Source: an uncultured Eubacteriales bacterium (GTDB lineage Bacteria > Bacillota > Clostridia > Oscillospirales > Acutalibacteraceae). Taken from it: a stretch of 8,104 bases of DNA. A program made the translations under genes and the position numbers. This document shows, one piece after another, positions 7,561 through 8,104 of this stretch (the stretch's first letter is position 1; each line of letters opens with the position of its first letter). The stretch lies in assembly GCA_934695425.1 (NCBI GenBank), contig CAKUVH010000016.1, positions 1 through 8,104 on the forward strand, read 5' to 3'. The notes under the pieces were generated by a model. The model worked only from the letters and a program-made list of their open reading frames with translations. It had not been told where the DNA came from and ran no database searches.

Positions 7561-7816
7561 AATTATAAAGGAGTGTTTATTATGGCAGAAACAAATTTGG
7601 AAAAAAACATCATTTCAGAGGCTGATTTAGAACAAGCAGCAGGAGGCTTGAAACTTGATAAAAGTACCCTTAAAAAAGCCTTAATCGGAGCCGGAGTTTT
7701 GGCAGCAGGCGCAGGAGCTGCAGCAGGTGGATATTACATCTACAATCACTATGATAAAAAATCAGATGAAGATACAGTATATCCTCGTGACATCAAAGAA
7801 CTCTTCTCAGAAAAAT
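7546..7816 (+). repeat. Tandem direct repeat, unit 1 (271 bp)
   Basis: From AAAGTAGTT at 7546. The unit holds a ribosome binding site and essentially a whole GG-peptide gene. The same landmarks recur at exactly +271 (7817) and +542 (8088). Confidence 0.93.
7567..7573 (+). promoter_or_regulatory. Ribosome binding site of GG-peptide gene 1
   Basis: AAAGGAG, 8 bases before ATG at 7582. An in-frame GTG at 7573 overlaps this site and so cannot be the start. Confidence 0.85.
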
Positions 7817-7818
7817 AA
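7582..7818 (+). CDS. Double-glycine leader small peptide, copy 1 (candidate bacteriocin-like or secreted peptide)
   Basis: 78 residues; I do not recognise a named family. The N-terminus fits a double-glycine leader: ISEADLEQAAGG (11-22), with I11 at -12, D15 at -8, L16 at -7, A19 at -4 and GG at -2/-1. That is the pattern cleaved by C39-peptidase ABC exporters. The predicted mature peptide (23-78, 56 residues) has a short basic start (STLKK, 28-32). A Gly/Ala-rich hydrophobic segment follows (about 33-54) with GxxxG at G45-G49, then an acidic/basic soluble tail ending in FSEK. There is no Cys, so no lanthionine or sactionine chemistry and no disulfide. GxxxG helices occur in two-peptide class II bacteriocins, but the long charged tail is unusual for them. 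A membrane-anchored or signalling peptide is the alternative. No exporter or immunity gene is visible. Confidence 0.8.
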   Translation: MAETNLEKNIISEADLEQAAGGLKLDKSTLKKALIGAGVLAAGAGAAAGGYYIYNHYDKKSDEDTVYPRDIKELFSEK

Positions 7819-8087
7819 AGTAGTTTAAAAAAATTATAAAGGGGTGTTTATTATGGCAGAAACAAACATGGAAAAAAACATCATTACAGAGGCTGATTTG
7901 GAAAAAGCAGCAGGAGGCTTGAAAATAAGCTCAAGCACACTTAAAAAAGGCTTAATCGGAGCCGGAATCTTGGCAGCAGGCGCAGGTGCAGCAGCAGGTG
8001 GATATTACATCTACAATCACTATGATAAAAAATCAGATGAAGATACAGTATATCCTCGTGACATCAAAGAACTCTTCTCAGAAAAAT
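7817..8087 (+). repeat. Tandem direct repeat, unit 2 (271 bp)
   Basis: Second unit, same length as the first with no insertions or deletions. Within the coding region I count 19 base differences from unit 1, all in the first 138 bases. The last 99 bases of the gene are identical. Confidence 0.93.
7838..7844 (+). promoter_or_regulatory. Ribosome binding site of GG-peptide gene 2
   Basis: AAAGGGG, 8 bases before ATG at 7853. It differs by one base from the site of copy 1. There is no promoter between the copies, so both are likely on one transcript. Confidence 0.8.
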
Positions 8088-8089
8088 AA
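7853..8089 (+). CDS. Double-glycine leader small peptide, copy 2
   Basis: 78 residues, 70 identical to copy 1. Differences are L6M, S12T and Q18K in the leader, then L25I, D26S, K27S, A33G and V39I at the start of the predicted mature peptide; residues 40-78 are identical. The leader motif becomes ITEADLEKAAGG and keeps GG at 21-22. The helix stays Gly/Ala rich, and the tail with YPRDIKELFSEK (67-78) is unchanged. The D26S/K27S change alters charge just after the cleavage site. It starts 34 bases after the stop of copy 1 and ends 15 bases before the window edge. The bases after its stop match those after copy 1, which suggests another copy follows. Function unknown, with the same candidates as for copy 1. 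Confidence 0.8.
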   Translation: MAETNMEKNIITEADLEKAAGGLKISSSTLKKGLIGAGILAAGAGAAAGGYYIYNHYDKKSDEDTVYPRDIKELFSEK

Positions 8090-8104
8090 AGTAGTTTAAA
8101 AAAA
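8088..8104 (+). repeat. Start of a third repeat unit, cut by the window edge
   Basis: The final 17 bases match the start of unit 2 (7817-7833) base for base, beginning AAAGTAGTT. This is the spacer that leads into the ribosome binding site of copy 2, so a third GG-peptide gene probably begins just outside. Confidence 0.65.

Noticed and set aside
7573..7581. GTG starts giving 81-residue versions of the GG peptides (7573 and 7844)
   Set aside because: These GTG codons overlap the ribosome binding sites. The ATG codons 9 bases downstream have ideal spacing.
7582..8089. Lanthipeptide, sactipeptide or Nif11-type precursor
   Set aside because: The predicted mature peptides contain no cysteine, and no modifying enzyme is in the window. 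An unmodified class II-like or signalling peptide is the simpler reading.
7546..8104. CRISPR-like array or insertion sequence as an explanation for the right-end repeat
   Set aside because: The units are 271 bases, contiguous and coding, with no spacers. No terminal inverted repeats or transposase are visible.

Overview
The window looks like chromosomal DNA from a low-GC, anaerobic Gram-positive bacterium (Bacillota, probably class Clostridia). Four things point there: AT-rich sequence with strong AGGAGG-type ribosome binding sites, a single-chain pyruvate:ferredoxin oxidoreductase, a DegV-family protein, and near-consensus sigma-A promoters. I cannot name a genus from the sequence alone.

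Layout. Positions 1-145 hold no supportable gene, but contain two hairpin-plus-T-tract terminators that read rightwards and converge on the leftward gene nifJ. Two genes run leftward, proS (3653-5089, archaeal/eukaryote-type prolyl-tRNA synthetase) followed after 51 bases by nifJ (146-3601), probably as one transcript from a promoter near 5126-5154. The 249-base divergent intergenic region (5090-5338) carries that promoter and a stronger rightward one (TTGACA-18-TAAAAT). The rightward promoter drives a compact housekeeping operon, rplM (L13), rpsI (S9), a degV-like gene and rpsT (S20), which ends at a good intrinsic terminator at 7423-7455.

Right end. Downstream is an independent unit: a perfect TTGACA-17-TATAAT promoter, an inverted repeat at the predicted transcription start, and two tandem genes for 78-residue peptides. 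The two peptides are about 90% identical. Each has a double-glycine (GG) leader ending AAGG at residues 19-22, then a Gly/Ala-rich hydrophobic helix and an invariant charged C-terminal tail. They lie in a direct repeat with a period of exactly 271 bases, and the window stops 17 bases into what appears to be a third unit. No transporter, immunity gene or modification enzyme is inside the window.

How it fits together. The left and middle parts are ordinary central metabolism (pyruvate to acetyl-CoA with reduced ferredoxin) and translation. The accessory part is the GG-peptide array. I read it as a candidate secreted peptide family (bacteriocin-like, signalling, or surface/membrane peptide) that is expanding by tandem duplication. 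Its function is not established from this sequence.
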